A stretch of 64,000 bases of DNA, taken from positions 806,001 through 870,000 of the forward strand of contig NZ_AP018738.1 of assembly GCF_000974685.2 (NCBI RefSeq), in the 5' to 3' direction. Position 1 is the first letter of the stretch. The number at the start of each line of letters is the position of its first letter. Origin of the DNA: Ferriphaselus amnicola. GTDB taxonomy: Bacteria > Pseudomonadota > Gammaproteobacteria > Burkholderiales > Gallionellaceae. The position numbers were made by a program, and so were the translations under genes. The notes under the pieces are model-generated. The model saw only the letters and a program-made list of their open reading frames with translations, was not told where the DNA came from and did not search any database. Of the stretch, positions 48,010 through 59,286 are shown one piece after another.

Positions 48010-50811
48010 TTAGCCCAGCTTCGTGCGCTGCGCTTGCAACTGCGTCAAGGTCGATCCGAAGTCGGCGAGGCGCTGCTTCTCCTGTTCTACGACGGCTGCG
48101 GGCGCGCGTGAAACGAAGGTCTCGTTGCCCAACTTGGCATGTGCCTTGGCTATCTCCCCAGTGAGGCGGGCGATCTCCTTGTCTAATCGAACTTTCTCGG
48201 CAGCGACATCGATCTCTACCTTCAGCATCAGCTTGAATTCGCCGACGATAGCGACGGCAGCATCCGTCTCGGGCAACTCGGCTACCACTTCCACGCCGGA
48301 GAGCTTGGCCAGCGCTTGCAGATACGGCGCGGCAGCGTTCAGCGCGGCGGTATTGCCAGCGGCGATCAGCGGCACGCGCTGAGCGGGCGACAGATTCATC
48401 TCGCTGCGCAGACTGCGGCAGGCATTGACCATCTCCTGCATCTGAGCGATCTCGGCCAGCGCCGCCTCGCTCACTTTGCTGGCATCAGACTGCGGATATG
48501 CTTGCACCATGATGCTTGCGCCGCTCATGCCCGCCAGCGGTGCGACGGTCTGCCACAACTCTTCGGTGATGAACGGGATAATGGGATGAGCTAGACGCAG
48601 AATGGTTTCCAGCACGCGCACCAAGGTGCGGCGGGTGGCGCGTTGCTGCGCTTCGTTGCCGTTGGCGATCTGCACCTTGGCCAGTTCCACGTACCAGTCG
48701 CAATAGGTATCCCACACTAATTCGTACACGGTGCGGGCGGCCATGTCGAAACGATAGTTGTCGAAATCGGCAGCGATGGCAGCTTCAGCTTGTTGAAGGC
48801 GCGAGATCATCCAGCGATCCGCTGCGCAGTATTCCAGCGGCAGGCTGGCATCCAGTCCCACGTCCTTGCCGTCGCAGTTCATCAACACGAATCGGGTCGC
48901 GTTCCACAGCTTGTTGCAGAAGTTGCGGTAGCCTTCGCAGCGCTTGAAGTCGAACTTGATGTCGCGACCATGAGAGGCGAGGCTGGCGAAGGTGAAACGC
49001 ACGGCGTCGGTGCCGAAGGCAGTGATGCCGTCCGGGAAATCTTTGGTCGTGCCTTTGGCGATGCTCTCGGCTTGCTTGGGATTCATCAAATTGCTGGTGC
49101 GCTTGGCCAGCAGGTCATCCAGCGAGATGCCGTCGATCAGATCGAGTGGGTCGAGCACGTTGCCCTTGGATTTGCTCATCTTGTGGCCGTGTTGGTCACG
49201 TACCAAACCGGTGACATAGACCTCTTTGAACGGCACTTTGCCGGTGAAGTGCTTGCTCATCATCACCATGCGGGCGACCCAGAAGAAGATGATGTCGAAG
49301 CCTGTCATCAGTACCGAAGTAGGTAGATAGGCGTCCAGTTCCGGTGTCTTGTCCGGCCAACCCAGGGTGGAGAAGGGCCATAGCGCGGAGCTAAACCAGG
49401 TATCCAGTACGTCTTCGTCCTGACGCAGTGGCGGAATGTCCTCGGTCATCTTTTGCAGTGCAGTGGCGATCTCATCGTCGGACTTGGATTCCAGCGCTTC
49501 GCGCCACTGGTCTTCGGCCTCCTGCTGGGTGCGTGCGACGTAGATGTTGCCCTGCTCGTCATACCAAGCCGGGATGCGGTGGCCCCACCACAGTTGGCGC
49601 GAGATACACCAGTCTTGGATGTTGGTCAGCCACTGGTTATAGGTGTTGGTCCAGTTCTCCGGCACGAACTTCACTTCGCCGGAAGCGACGCAGTCCAAGC
49701 CTTCCTTGGCCAGCCCGTCCATCTTGACGAACCACTGGTCGGTCAGCATCGGCTCGATCACCGTGTGAGTACGGTCGCCGCGCGGCACCATCAGTTTGTG
49801 CGGCTTGATCGACACAAGAAGCTTCTGTCCTTCCAGATCGGCGACGATCTTCTTGCGCGCATCGAACCTGTCCATCCCGCGATAAACGGCAGGTGCGTGG
49901 TTGTTGATCTTTGCGTCCAGCGTAAAGATGCTGATCGGCGTCATGCCGTGGCGCTGGCCGACGGCGTAGTCGTTGAAATCGTGCGCGGGGGTGATCTTCA
50001 CGCAGCCGGTGCCGAAGGCGGGATCGACGTATTCGTCGGCGATGATGGGGATGAGGCGGTTGCACAGCGGCAGGCGGACGTTCTTGCCGACCAGATGTTT
50101 GTAGCGCGCGTCTTCGGGATGCACGGCCACGGCCACATCGCCCAGCAAGGTCTCGGGGCGAGTGGTAGCGACGATCAGCGCGCCTACACCGGACTCCAGC
50201 GGATAGGCAATGTGCCACAGCGAGCCGTCTTCTTCTTTAGACTCGACTTCGAGATCGGACACGGCGGTGCCCAGCACCGGGTCCCAGTTCACCAAACGTT
50301 TACCGCGGTAGATCAGGCCTTCCTGATGCAGGCGCACGAACACTTCGGTGACCGCTTCGGACAGGCCTTCGTCCATGGTGAAACGCTCGCGTTCCCAATC
50401 GGGCGAGGTGCCCAAGCGGCGCATCTGGCGGGTGATGGTGTCGCCGGAGAATTGCTTCCATTCCCACACTTTTTCCAAGAATTTTTCGCGCCCCAAGTCG
50501 TGGCGAGAGATACCTTGCGCATCCAACTGGCGTTCGACCACAATTTGTGTGGCGATACCCGCGTGGTCGGTACCCGGTTGCCACAGGGTGTTGTCGCCCT
50601 TCATGCGGTGGTAGCGGGTGAGCGCGTCCATCAGCGTGTGCTGGAAGGCGTGACCCATGTGCAGCGTGCCGGTGACGTTGGGCGGCGGCAGCATAATGCA
50701 ATAGCCGGGCTTGTTGGCGGCGATGCGGCTGCGGAAGTAACCCGCCTGTTCCCACTCGGGATACCAGTGCGATTCTATGGATTGTGGGTCAAAGCTTTTA
50801 GCGAGTTCCAT
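48010..50811 (-). CDS. valS: Valyl-tRNA synthetase
   Basis: 933 residues from the ATG at 50811 ([20 protein letters not shown]), the usual N-terminus for betaproteobacterial ValS. The class I motifs are present: [13 protein letters not shown] (HIGH type) and KMSKSKGN. The editing domain is in the middle ([23 protein letters not shown]), and the C-terminal coiled-coil arm runs about 860-933. There is no good ribosome site before this ATG. The frame is open without any stop to 51330, so it can also be translated as a longer protein with a DUF2486-like N-terminus. A perfect TATAAT lies 50 bases upstream. Confidence 0.95.
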   Translation of the reverse strand: MELAKSFDPQSIESHWYPEWEQAGYFRSRIAANKPGYCIMLPPPNVTGTLHMGHAFQHTLMDALTRYHRMKGDNTLWQPGTDHAGIATQIVVERQLDAQGISRHDLGREKFLEKVWEWKQFSGDTITRQMRRLGTSPDWERERFTMDEGLSEAVTEVFVRLHQEGLIYRGKRLVNWDPVLGTAVSDLEVESKEEDGSLWHIAYPLESGVGALIVATTRPETLLGDVAVAVHPEDARYKHLVGKNVRLPLCNRLIPIIADEYVDPAFGTGCVKITPAHDFNDYAVGQRHGMTPISIFTLDAKINNHAPAVYRGMDRFDARKKIVADLEGQKLLVSIKPHKLMVPRGDRTHTVIEPMLTDQWFVKMDGLAKEGLDCVASGEVKFVPENWTNTYNQWLTNIQDWCISRQLWWGHRIPAWYDEQGNIYVARTQQEAEDQWREALESKSDDEIATALQKMTEDIPPLRQDEDVLDTWFSSALWPFSTLGWPDKTPELDAYLPTSVLMTGFDIIFFWVARMVMMSKHFTGKVPFKEVYVTGLVRDQHGHKMSKSKGNVLDPLDLIDGISLDDLLAKRTSNLMNPKQAESIAKGTTKDFPDGITAFGTDAVRFTFASLASHGRDIKFDFKRCEGYRNFCNKLWNATRFVLMNCDGKDVGLDASLPLEYCAADRWMISRLQQAEAAIAADFDNYRFDMAARTVYELVWDTYCDWYVELAKVQIANGNEAQQRATRRTLVRVLETILRLAHPIIPFITEELWQTVAPLAGMSGASIMVQAYPQSDASKVSEAALAEIAQMQEMVNACRSLRSEMNLSPAQRVPLIAAGNTAALNAAAPYLQALAKLSGVEVVAELPETDAAVAIVGEFKLMLKVEIDVAAEKVRLDKEIARLTGEIAKAHAKLGNETFVSRAPAAVVEQEKQRLADFGSTLTQLQAQRTKLG

Positions 50812-51330
50812 CGTATTTCTATTCTTGTCAGAGGTGTTCGGCGCCGCCGGAAGGGGCGGGATTATAACAGGCGAGGTCATGGCTACGGGAGTGGCGGCTT
50901 GCTGGCGGCTCTCAGGCGGCTGCAGTTCGCGCATCAATCGTGGCAGCTCGGCTTGGATACGTCGCAGTGCCTGAGTGAGCAGCTCGTCGGAAACGCTCTC
51001 GAGTTGGTCTTGCAGTTTGTCGCGCAGCATCGCATCCAGCTTCGGTTCAAGGCGGCTCATCAGGGATAGAGCTAATGCCTCTTCGTCTATCGTGGCTGGG
51101 GCGGGTGATACTTCCGGCTCGGCAGCGGGCGGGACGGCGACAACTTCTGGCTCCACGGGTGTGGCGGTGATCGCCGGTTCAGGCGTGACTTCGGCCTGAG
51201 CTTCGCTCACGCTTTCTACGGCGGGCTCCGGCTCCACTTCGGTCAACACGGGCAGATCGGCAATGTCCTCGATCACCTCGGTCAGCACCGGCAAGCCGGC
51301 GAGCAAGTCAGCTGCAGGCTTTTGCGTCAT
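50812..51330 (-). CDS. DUF2486-like segment in frame with valS, with no stop of its own
   Basis: 173 codons from the ATG at 51330 up to the valS methionine. It carries two LPVLTEV repeats, a proline/glutamate/valine-rich stretch (about residues 35-80), a helical segment [19 protein letters not shown] continuing to [14 protein letters not shown], and a proline-rich tail. This matches the small DUF2486-like protein usually found between holC and valS. Function is unknown. Here no stop separates it from valS, so its product must be a fusion of about 1106 residues unless the sequence has an error. GAGGGTG precedes the ATG. A GTG start at 51339 is also possible. Confidence 0.7.
50861..50866 (-). 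promoter_or_regulatory. -10 element upstream of the valS start
   Basis: TATAAT on the minus strand, followed by CCCGCCCC, lies 50 bases before the valS ATG and inside the DUF2486-like frame. The -35 region is poor. If active, it would give a short valS transcript starting near 50854. Confidence 0.45.
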
Positions 51331-51331
51331 C

Positions 51332-51763
51332 TCATACACCCTCGTTCTGGCTTAGATCGAAATGCTGTAACTCGTAACCACGGTTGCGGTACAGAGCGAA
51401 GCGCTCACGGCCGAGGCGCTTGTCTTCGTCGTCCAAACCGACAATCTCGACCAGATGTTCGAAACGGCTGAAGAACGCTGGCGTGGTCGGGTGCAGTGAG
51501 ATCAGCAGATCGTGGTGCGGGAAGTTGTCGCTGAGGTGATCCACCAGCACCGGCAAGGTCGCGGCGGCGGGATCGTTCGTGCGACCATGCGGCATGAACG
51601 CGATGCCGGGATAAGTCCACAGCATCTTGTCCAATGTGGTCGTCATCGCCTCGTCCGGCGTGGATACCATCACCCGCAGCCCGCTCTGCATCGCTTTGTT
51701 GCTCAACAGGCAAGTGGCGCGCAGTTTGTCGGGCGCACCGGTATAGAAACGGATCTTGGTCAC
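51332..51763 (-). CDS. holC: DNA polymerase III chi subunit
   Basis: 143 residues from a GTG at 51763. The family start (V/M)[19 protein letters not shown] fits exactly. HolC binds SSB and links it to the clamp loader. Later motifs are [18 protein letters not shown] and [18 protein letters not shown]. The open frame extends to 51850 but those codons contain a TATAAT box (51794-51799) and are not used. Its stop lies 2 bases before the ATG of the DUF2486-like frame. Confidence 0.93.
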   Translation of the reverse strand: MTKIRFYTGAPDKLRATCLLSNKAMQSGLRVMVSTPDEAMTTTLDKMLWTYPGIAFMPHGRTNDPAAATLPVLVDHLSDNFPHHDLLISLHPTTPAFFSRFEHLVEIVGLDDEDKRLGRERFALYRNRGYELQHFDLSQNEGV

Positions 51764-51793
51764 GGGTGGCAGGCGGTTATTGAAAGACGCGCG

Positions 51794-51799
51794 ATTATA
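51794..51799 (-). promoter_or_regulatory. -10 element of the holC promoter
   Basis: On the minus strand TATAAT is followed by CGCGCG, about 30 bases before the GTG of holC. No good -35 hexamer is visible. It supports the GTG start over a longer frame. Confidence 0.5.
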
Positions 51800-51816
51800 G
51801 CAGGCGACGGCGCGAG

Positions 51817-54492
51817 CTACGTCAGTACGACTTTCCACAGTGCTAGACACGCCGAAATATCCAGTGCGTCCGGCTCGACGCGCGGCGACAGGTTGTTTAG
51901 TCGCATAGCGTGCTGGATGCGGCGCAGTTCGCGGTAGAGCTGCGCGACTGGCCGCGCGGATTCGGGCGGGATCAGCCCGGCATCGGCGGCGCGTTGAAGC
52001 AGGGCGAGATTGCCCTTGTTCTCGACCAGTTCGGGGTGGGCATGGGCGTGCGCCAGCACTAGATACTGGACGATGAACTCAATATCCACCATGCCACCGG
52101 CATCGTGCTTGATGTCGAACAGCGCGCTTTTGTTGGGATGGCCGTCGTGCATTTTTTGGCGCATGGCGACGATCTCGTCACGCAGCTTGGGCAATTCGCG
52201 GTGCTGTTGCAGCACGCGGGTGCGTATGTGTTCGAACGCCGCGCCGATCTTCGCGTCACCCGCGCAGTAGCGGGCGCGGGTCAGCGCCTGATGCTCCCAC
52301 ACCCAAGCGTGCTTCTGCTGGTATTCCTCAAACGCTTCCACGCTGCTGACCAGCAAACCACTGTCGCCGTTGGGGCGCAGGCGCAGGTCCACTTCGTACA
52401 GCCGACCGGCGGCGGTGTAGCTGGACAGCAGGGTGTTGATACGCTGGCCGAGGCGGGCGTAGATCACGTTGGCATCGGGCGCATCATCGTCGTACAGGAA
52501 AACAAGGTCGAGGTCGGAGGCGTAGCCCAGTTCTTTGCCGCCCAGTTTTCCGTAAGCGATGATGGCGAACTGCGGCACCTCACGGTGCTTGCGCGCCAGC
52601 CCATTCCAACACAGGGTGAGCACGTGGCGCAGCATCAGGTCGGCCAGATCGGACAGGTGGTCGCTCAAGGTTTCCAGCGGCAACAGGCCTTGCAGATCCA
52701 TCGCCAGCAGGTGGAACGTCTGCGCGTGTTGGAACTGCCGCAGCGCATCCATCTGGTGCTCGGTGTCGTTGCCGCAATCGGCTAGTTGCGCGCTCAGTTG
52801 GGCATCCAGCGCAGCCCAGTCCGGCGCGGTATAGATCTCGCGGTCATCCAGCAGTTCGTCCAGTAGGATGGGGTGCTGGGTAAGGTATTCGCAGGCCCAA
52901 GCGCTTGCGGCGGCCATGTTGACCAGACGTGGCAGCGCCTGCGGATATTCGGCGAGGAAGGCGAGGTAGGAGGCGCGGCGGGCGATGGCTTCGAGCAGGG
53001 CAAGCAAGCGTGCGAGCGTCTCGTCGGTACTGGCTTGGGCGGCGCATAGCGTGACCAGTTGCGGCACTAACTTGTCCATGCGCTGACGGCTCATTTCCGG
53101 CAGCTGGCGGTAACGGTTGCCCAGACGCAGTTGCACCAGTCGTTCGGCGGTTTCGGCGGGTGCGTGATAGCCCAACTCTGTCAGTGTGGCCGAGGTTTCC
53201 TCGCTGCTGATGTTCTCGCTCCACCACGCGCAGACTTCCGGCGTTTCCTGCTGGGTGCTGAAAATGGTCTGGAACTGCTGGCTGACGAATTCGCGGATAG
53301 GGGCGAGCTCGGTCAGCAGTGCAGCGTAATCCGCCAGCCCCATCGCTTGAGCCACGATGAGCTGGTTGCTCGGATCGCTCGGCAGCTCTTGCGTTTGCTG
53401 GTCATCGAGGTATTGCAATCGGTGTTCCAGATTGCGCAGGAAGACGTAAGCCGAGTCGAGGCGGGCTGCGGTGTCGGCATTCAGCTCTTTGTGTTGCACT
53501 AGCAGTTGCAAAACGTGTCGGGTAGGGCGGATGCGCAGGCTGGCGTCGCGTCCGCCACGGATCAACTGGAACACCTGAGCGATGAATTCGATCTCGCGGA
53601 TGCCGCCGGGGCCGAGTTTGATGTTGTTGCCGCGATCACGGCGAGCGACCTCGGCGCGGATCTGCGCGTGCAACTTGCGCATGGAATCGAAGGCGCCGAA
53701 ATCCAGATATTTGCGGAATACGAAAGGCTGAGCGAGTTTTGTGAGATCGGCGATGGCGGGCGACTGCTCCGGAGAAATGACGCGCGCCTTGATCCAAGCG
53801 TAGCGCTCCCACTCTCGCCCTTGGGTGACGAGGTATTCTTCCAGTGCGGCGAAACTCATCACCAGCGGGCCGCTGTCGCCGTAGGGGCGTAAGCGCATAT
53901 CGACACGGAACACGTAGCCGTCGCCGTTGAGGTCGTTGATGAGCGCGATCAGGCGCTTGCCGAGGCGGGTGAAGAATTCGTGGTTGGATAGCACGCGGGG
54001 GCCGTTGGTCTCGCCATTCTCGGCAAACACGAAAATGAGGTCGATGTCCGAACTGACGTTGAGTTCGCCGCCGCCCAGTTTGCCCATGCCGATGACCAGT
54101 AATTCCTGCGGCTGGCCGGTGGATTCACCGATAGGCTGGCCGAACTGAGTGGTCAGCGCTGCCATCACGCATCGCTGCGCTTGTTGTACGGCGACTTCAG
54201 CTAGCACCGTCATGGTGGTCATCACTTCTTCCAGCCCGCATAAGCCGTTCAAATCGCGCAGCATCAGACGCAACATGACCTGTTTACGCAGGCGGCGCAG
54301 GGCGCTGGAAAGCGCGGCTTCGTCTGTTGCCGCGTCCAGTTGCGCCACCATCTCGTCACGCTCGAACGGCTGTGCATATCGTGCGAGGAGGGCATCAAGC
54401 TGGGCAGAGTCGGCGGCGAGGATGCGACTGGCGTAGCGACTACAGCCAGTGAGGTGTTGCAAGTGGATTTCGAAGTCGTTTGCTGTGTTCAT
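51817..54492 (-). CDS. glnE: Bifunctional glutamine synthetase adenylyltransferase/deadenylase
   Basis: 891 residues, somewhat shorter than the roughly 945 of the E. coli protein. It adds or removes AMP on glutamine synthetase under PII control. Both nucleotidyltransferase domains are intact: GMGKLGGGELNVSSDIDLIF (about 131-155) and AYGKLGGKELGYASDLDLVF (about 642-665), with RLRPYGDSG and RLRPNGDSG. TATAAT (54534-54539) on the minus strand is a possible -10 box. Confidence 0.96.
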   Translation of the reverse strand: MNTANDFEIHLQHLTGCSRYASRILAADSAQLDALLARYAQPFERDEMVAQLDAATDEAALSSALRRLRKQVMLRLMLRDLNGLCGLEEVMTTMTVLAEVAVQQAQRCVMAALTTQFGQPIGESTGQPQELLVIGMGKLGGGELNVSSDIDLIFVFAENGETNGPRVLSNHEFFTRLGKRLIALINDLNGDGYVFRVDMRLRPYGDSGPLVMSFAALEEYLVTQGREWERYAWIKARVISPEQSPAIADLTKLAQPFVFRKYLDFGAFDSMRKLHAQIRAEVARRDRGNNIKLGPGGIREIEFIAQVFQLIRGGRDASLRIRPTRHVLQLLVQHKELNADTAARLDSAYVFLRNLEHRLQYLDDQQTQELPSDPSNQLIVAQAMGLADYAALLTELAPIREFVSQQFQTIFSTQQETPEVCAWWSENISSEETSATLTELGYHAPAETAERLVQLRLGNRYRQLPEMSRQRMDKLVPQLVTLCAAQASTDETLARLLALLEAIARRASYLAFLAEYPQALPRLVNMAAASAWACEYLTQHPILLDELLDDREIYTAPDWAALDAQLSAQLADCGNDTEHQMDALRQFQHAQTFHLLAMDLQGLLPLETLSDHLSDLADLMLRHVLTLCWNGLARKHREVPQFAIIAYGKLGGKELGYASDLDLVFLYDDDAPDANVIYARLGQRINTLLSSYTAAGRLYEVDLRLRPNGDSGLLVSSVEAFEEYQQKHAWVWEHQALTRARYCAGDAKIGAAFEHIRTRVLQQHRELPKLRDEIVAMRQKMHDGHPNKSALFDIKHDAGGMVDIEFIVQYLVLAHAHAHPELVENKGNLALLQRAADAGLIPPESARPVAQLYRELRRIQHAMRLNNLSPRVEPDALDISACLALWKVVLT

Positions 54493-54582
54493 CGAGGGGG
54501 CTTCCAGTTAGAATGCGACCTTGCCATGCCGCCATTATAAGACCCGAAACGTGCTGATTCGCTCATTCCCTCGTTATTGCCA

Positions 54583-57500
54583 ATGCTGAAGACGACTCCT
54601 AGTTACATTTGGCATCACACGAGCAGGCTGGCTCATTATTTCATCATCCTGGGTGGGTTGTTGTTGATCGTGCTGGGCGGCGGCGTTCTGTCGTTGCGCT
54701 ATTGGGTGCTGCCCGACATCATGCGTTACCACGAACGCTTCCAGTCGGCGTTGACTGAGGCTGTCGGTCTTCCCGTGCAGCTTGGCGTGATCCACGCCGA
54801 TTGGGATGCTTTTCGTCCGCATCTGGTGGTTGATAGCGTGCGCGTGCTGGATGCTGAAAAACAACCGGCGCTGGTGCTGGAAAAGGTCGAGGGTACGCTG
54901 TCATGGCGCTCAATGCTGTTAGGGAAGTTGAGTCTGCACAGCCTAGAGATCAATAAATCCAGTCTGGTGCTGCGTCGAGATGCGCAGGGCGTGGTGTATG
55001 TGGCTGGCGTGCCTTTGTCGAAGTCCGACCAGAACAGTGGATTGGCCGACTTGCTGTTGTATCAGCAGCTGATCGTTATTCGCGATGCTCAAGTCTCGTG
55101 GTTCGATGAGCAGCGCGGGGCGGAGCCTTTGCATTTGAGCAAGGTGTTCGCCTTGATCGAGAATCGGGGCGAGCGCCACCGTTTTGCGGTGAAGGCGATG
55201 TTGCCGGAAGCGTTGGCAACGCCACTTGATCTACGTGGCAATCTGACCGGCAAGACTTTCGATCGGATGCAGGATTGGCGGGGTGAGTTTTTCGTCAAGC
55301 TGGATCGCACCGATCTGCGCGCATGGCGACCTTGGGTCGATCTTCCTTCCAGTATCAGTCAAGGTCGCGGCGGTGTGCGCGCTTGGATCGGCTTGGAGGG
55401 GGGGCGACTCACCCAAACGGCTGCGGATCTGATGTTAGTGGATGTGGTGAGCAAGCTGGGGAACGATGTCCCTGAGTTGGCATTGAGTCGCCTGAACGGT
55501 CGTTTGGCTTGGCGTGAGAGTCGCGGCGAGTTCGAGGTGTCGTCTAAGCAGCTCGGCTTGCGGCTGATGCAGGGCACTGTGCTGCCGCCTACGGATTTCT
55601 TTCTCAAGCTGACAGAGAGCGATGCCAAATATCCGCCTCGCGGCGAACTTCGCGCCAGCCAACTACATCTTCCGACACTACTGAATCTGTCGCAGTTCTT
55701 TCCGCTTGCACCCGCATTGCGCGAACAACTGACGCAACTTGCCCCAGAAGGTCAAGTGAGTGGTTTGCGCGCGAGTTGGGAGGTGGAGGGTGAGCAACTC
55801 AAAGCGTACCAGATCAACGGACGTTTCGAGGACTTAGGGCTGCACAAGACAGATACCGTACCGGGCTTCACTGGGATGAGTGGCGAAGTCACCGGCACGG
55901 AGCAAAGCGGCAGCGTGACGATCAGTTCGCACCACATCACGGTGGATGCGCCCACCTTGATGCGTGAGCCGCTGGACTTTCCCGAGCTGAAGGCTCAATT
56001 GCGCTGGCAACGTAACCAGCAGGGCATGGAGTTCGAGCTGGCCGAGTCCAGTTTCAGTAATGCCGATGTCACTGGTTCCTTATCCTTCACCTTCCAGAAT
56101 GTTGCGAACGGGCTCGGCATCATTGATCTCAATGCCAATCTGACTCATGCGGAAGTGAATCACGCCGCGCGTTATATTCCGCTATTGGCACTGAACAAAG
56201 AGACGCATGATTGGCTGGCGACCGCATTGCAGGGCGGTCAGACCGAAGGTCTGCGACTCAAGATCAAGGGTGATCTGAAGGACTTTCCTTTCGCCAATAA
56301 GCGCAAAGGTGAGTTCAAGTTGGAAACGCGTGCTCAGAATGTGGTGCTGGAATATGCGCCGGGCTGGCCAAAAGTGGAGAATGCTTCGGCTGAGTTGCGC
56401 ATCGAAGGCGCTAAGTTGGAGGTGTTATCACCGAGCGCCACTACCGTGGGCGGGGCGTTGAAGAATGTCAAGGTGGTGTTGGCTGACATGGTTAGCACCA
56501 CTGCGCCGTTAGAGATCAGCGGTGAGTTTGTGGGCGCGACGCGTAGCGGATTGGAGTTCATTCAGAAAAGTCCGGTGCGCGGTTACATCGACGAGTTCAC
56601 GGATGGTATGACGGCTACCGGTAACGGACATTTGGACATTAACGTGCAAGTGCCGCTTCGTGGTAGCCAGCCCGTCAAGGTGGTTGGGCAATACGAATTC
56701 CTCGACAACGACATCGAGTTGGCTAAAGGTATGCCAAAAATGATGCACACGCGAGGGATGTTGAATTTCACTGAGTCGGGCGTGCATACGCAGAACGCCA
56801 ATGCCCAATTCTTGGGCGGTCCGGCGACTGTGCAGGTCGATAGCGGCGAGAATGGGACGCTTCAGGTCAAGGCCAACGGGCGCGCCAATCCTGAACTGGC
56901 GCGTGCTTCCGAGCCTTATCCGGTGTTGCGCTATTTGCGCGGTTATGCCGATTGGGCGGCGGAGATCTCGGTGCATAAAAAAGTGGTCGATGTGCTGATG
57001 ACTTCGAATCTGCAAGGGTTGGCATCAGATCTGCCGCCACCGTTCGGTAAGCGCGCCGAAGCAGTAGTGCCGGTGCGGCTGGAGACGAAGAGCGTGCAAG
57101 CGGGGCAGGATCGGTTGTTGTTCCGCTATGGCGACGTGATCGAGGGGAATTTGCAGCGCCAGGAATCGGGTGACGAGATGCAAGTGACGCGCGGCATGGT
57201 CAGCTTTGGTGGTCCAGCAAAATCGTCCGACAAGGATGGCGTATGGATCAGCGGCAGTATCCCTGAGTTGGCACTGGATGGTTGGGGCGGCCTGAGTAAC
57301 GGAGGCGGAGCGGTCTTGCCGGTGCTGGCGGGAATCGATCTTTCCGTGCAGAAACTGACCGGCGGGCGACATAAGATCGATGCTGTGCGCCTCACGGGGC
57401 GTAGTCGCAGCAACGCACTGGAGTTGCAACTGGCATCCGACGATGCAAGCGGAAATTTGAGTTGGCTGCCCGAGGGTAAGGGCATGCTGGTGGCGCGGCT

Positions 57501-58428
57501 GAAGAATCTCAAGCTGGAGTCGCAGCCTGCCAGCGATACACGCGAAGTGCTGTCGAATCTGGCGATTCCTCCGGTGGGGGAGCGCATCCCCAAACTGGAT
57601 GTCGCGGTGGATAATCTGAGCTGGAACACCCGCAAGCTGGGACACTTTGAACTGCAAGGTCAGCCGCAAGGTCGGGATTGGCGCTTGGAGGTGTTGCGTC
57701 TCAATAATCCAGAAGGCGTGTTGAATGTGGATGGTTTGTTGCAGACTAACCCCAGTGGTGGGGATGTGACGCAAATCAACTTGGCTTTGCAGATCAATGA
57801 CGCGGGCAAGATCCTTGATCGCTCAGGCTACCCCAACAGTGTCAAACAGGGCAGCGGCAAGCTGGAAGGCGAGTTCAGCTGGTTCGGCGGCCCGGCTCAA
57901 TTCAATTACGCTACGCTGGACGGGCACATCAAGTTGGAAGCAGGGCGCGGACAGTTCATGAAGATCGATCCGGGCATCGGCAAACTACTCAGTATCCTCA
58001 GCTTACAGGCCCTGCCCAAGCGCATCTCGCTGGACTTTAAGGACGTGTTCAGCGAGGGCTTTCAGTTTGACAACATCACTGGCGAAGCGCAGATCCGGCG
58101 CGGGGTGATGCGCTCCGATACGTTCATGATCGATGGTTCTGCCGCCAAAGTGACGATGAAGGGCGAGGTCGATCTGAATCGTGAGACGCAGAATCTGCGT
58201 GTGCGCATCCTGCCGACCGTGGGTAACAGCGTGTCGCTGGTTGGCGCATTGATTATCAATCCCGTGGTGGGCGTGGGCGCATTTTTGGCCAATAAATTGT
58301 TGAGCAACCCGCTCGATAAGCTGGTGTCGTTTGAATACAATGTGACGGGGAGTTGGATCAATCCCAATGTGGTCAAGGTAGGCCAAGCACCCGTCGAGCC
58401 ATTGAAGAATCCTGTTTTGGAAAACTGA
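54583..58428 (+). CDS. yhdP: YhdP family protein (TIGR02099, AsmA-like lipid transporter)
   Basis: 1281 residues from the ATG at 54583; a TTG lies 6 bases upstream. One N-terminal membrane helix (about 18-42, LAHYFIILGGLLLIVLGGGV) leads to a very long periplasmic beta-rich domain of the DUF3971/AsmA-like type. The C-terminal segment GQFMKIDPGIGKLLSILSLQ and NPLDKLVSFEYNVTGSW is typical. YhdP proteins span the periplasm and carry phospholipids to the outer membrane with TamB and YdbH. It is divergent from glnE. A TAGAAT at 54509-54514 followed by GCGACC may be its -10 box. Confidence 0.94.
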   Translation: MLKTTPSYIWHHTSRLAHYFIILGGLLLIVLGGGVLSLRYWVLPDIMRYHERFQSALTEAVGLPVQLGVIHADWDAFRPHLVVDSVRVLDAEKQPALVLEKVEGTLSWRSMLLGKLSLHSLEINKSSLVLRRDAQGVVYVAGVPLSKSDQNSGLADLLLYQQLIVIRDAQVSWFDEQRGAEPLHLSKVFALIENRGERHRFAVKAMLPEALATPLDLRGNLTGKTFDRMQDWRGEFFVKLDRTDLRAWRPWVDLPSSISQGRGGVRAWIGLEGGRLTQTAADLMLVDVVSKLGNDVPELALSRLNGRLAWRESRGEFEVSSKQLGLRLMQGTVLPPTDFFLKLTESDAKYPPRGELRASQLHLPTLLNLSQFFPLAPALREQLTQLAPEGQVSGLRASWEVEGEQLKAYQINGRFEDLGLHKTDTVPGFTGMSGEVTGTEQSGSVTISSHHITVDAPTLMREPLDFPELKAQLRWQRNQQGMEFELAESSFSNADVTGSLSFTFQNVANGLGIIDLNANLTHAEVNHAARYIPLLALNKETHDWLATALQGGQTEGLRLKIKGDLKDFPFANKRKGEFKLETRAQNVVLEYAPGWPKVENASAELRIEGAKLEVLSPSATTVGGALKNVKVVLADMVSTTAPLEISGEFVGATRSGLEFIQKSPVRGYIDEFTDGMTATGNGHLDINVQVPLRGSQPVKVVGQYEFLDNDIELAKGMPKMMHTRGMLNFTESGVHTQNANAQFLGGPATVQVDSGENGTLQVKANGRANPELARASEPYPVLRYLRGYADWAAEISVHKKVVDVLMTSNLQGLASDLPPPFGKRAEAVVPVRLETKSVQAGQDRLLFRYGDVIEGNLQRQESGDEMQVTRGMVSFGGPAKSSDKDGVWISGSIPELALDGWGGLSNGGGAVLPVLAGIDLSVQKLTGGRHKIDAVRLTGRSRSNALELQLASDDASGNLSWLPEGKGMLVARLKNLKLESQPASDTREVLSNLAIPPVGERIPKLDVAVDNLSWNTRKLGHFELQGQPQGRDWRLEVLRLNNPEGVLNVDGLLQTNPSGGDVTQINLALQINDAGKILDRSGYPNSVKQGSGKLEGEFSWFGGPAQFNYATLDGHIKLEAGRGQFMKIDPGIGKLLSILSLQALPKRISLDFKDVFSEGFQFDNITGEAQIRRGVMRSDTFMIDGSAAKVTMKGEVDLNRETQNLRVRILPTVGNSVSLVGALIINPVVGVGAFLANKLLSNPLDKLVSFEYNVTGSWINPNVVKVGQAPVEPLKNPVLEN

Positions 58429-58431
58429 ACT

Positions 58432-59286
58432 ATGACTAACTCTGCATCGCAAGCCCTTCCCGCATTCAAGGTCGCCGCTGTACAGATGGCTTCTGGCCCC
58501 AATGTCGAAGCCAATCTGAACGAGGCGCGCCGCCTCATCGCCAAGGCCGTCGAGCAAGGCGCGAAGCTGGTGGTGCTGCCGGAATACTTCCCCATCATGG
58601 GGATGAACGAGACCGACAAACTGGCGGTGCGTGAGCAGCCCGGCACAGGTCGCATTCAGAAGTTTTTGGCTGACGTGGCGCGTGAGTTCAAGATATGGCT
58701 GGTCGGAGGTTCGATCCCGCTGGTGGCGAACGATCCAGCCAAGGTGCGCAATTCGCTGCTGGTGTTCAACGATCAGGGCAAGCAGGTGGCGCGTTACGAC
58801 AAGATCCATCTGTTCAACCTCGACCTCGGCAACGAGAAATATCACGAAGCGCGCACCATTGAGCCGGGCGATCAGGTGGTGGTGGTCGAGACTCCCTTCG
58901 GGCGCATCGGCTTGGCTATTTGCTACGATCTGCGCTTCCCCGAGCTGTTCCGCGCTATGAAGGATATCGATCTTCTCGTGTTGCCCTCGGCCTTCACCGC
59001 TACGACCGGCAAAATGCACTGGGAGGTGCTGGTACGCGCCCGCGCCATCGAGAATCTGGCCTACGTCATCGCTTCGGCGCAGGGTGGTTATCACGTCAAT
59101 GGGCGCGAGACACACGGCCACAGCATGATCGTCGATCCTTGGGGGCGCGTGCTGGACGAGTTGCCGCGCGGCTCCGGCGTGGTGGTGGCGGACATCAATC
59201 CGGCGTATCAGGCCAGCATCCGCGCTAGTTTGCCGGCGCTGTCGCATCGCACTCTGACCTGCACTTGCTGCGATAAATCCGCATGA
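58432..59286 (+). CDS. Carbon-nitrogen hydrolase (Nit1-type amidase)
   Basis: 284 residues. The nitrilase triad is E51 (PEYF), K124 (YDKIHLF) and C164 ([12 protein letters not shown]). The pattern matches Nit1/YbeM-like enzymes, which hydrolyse deaminated glutathione. Substrate assignment is by family resemblance. Its ATG lies 3 bases after the yhdP stop and its end overlaps tldD by four bases. Confidence 0.92.
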   Translation: MTNSASQALPAFKVAAVQMASGPNVEANLNEARRLIAKAVEQGAKLVVLPEYFPIMGMNETDKLAVREQPGTGRIQKFLADVAREFKIWLVGGSIPLVANDPAKVRNSLLVFNDQGKQVARYDKIHLFNLDLGNEKYHEARTIEPGDQVVVVETPFGRIGLAICYDLRFPELFRAMKDIDLLVLPSAFTATTGKMHWEVLVRARAIENLAYVIASAQGGYHVNGRETHGHSMIVDPWGRVLDELPRGSGVVVADINPAYQASIRASLPALSHRTLTCTCCDKSA

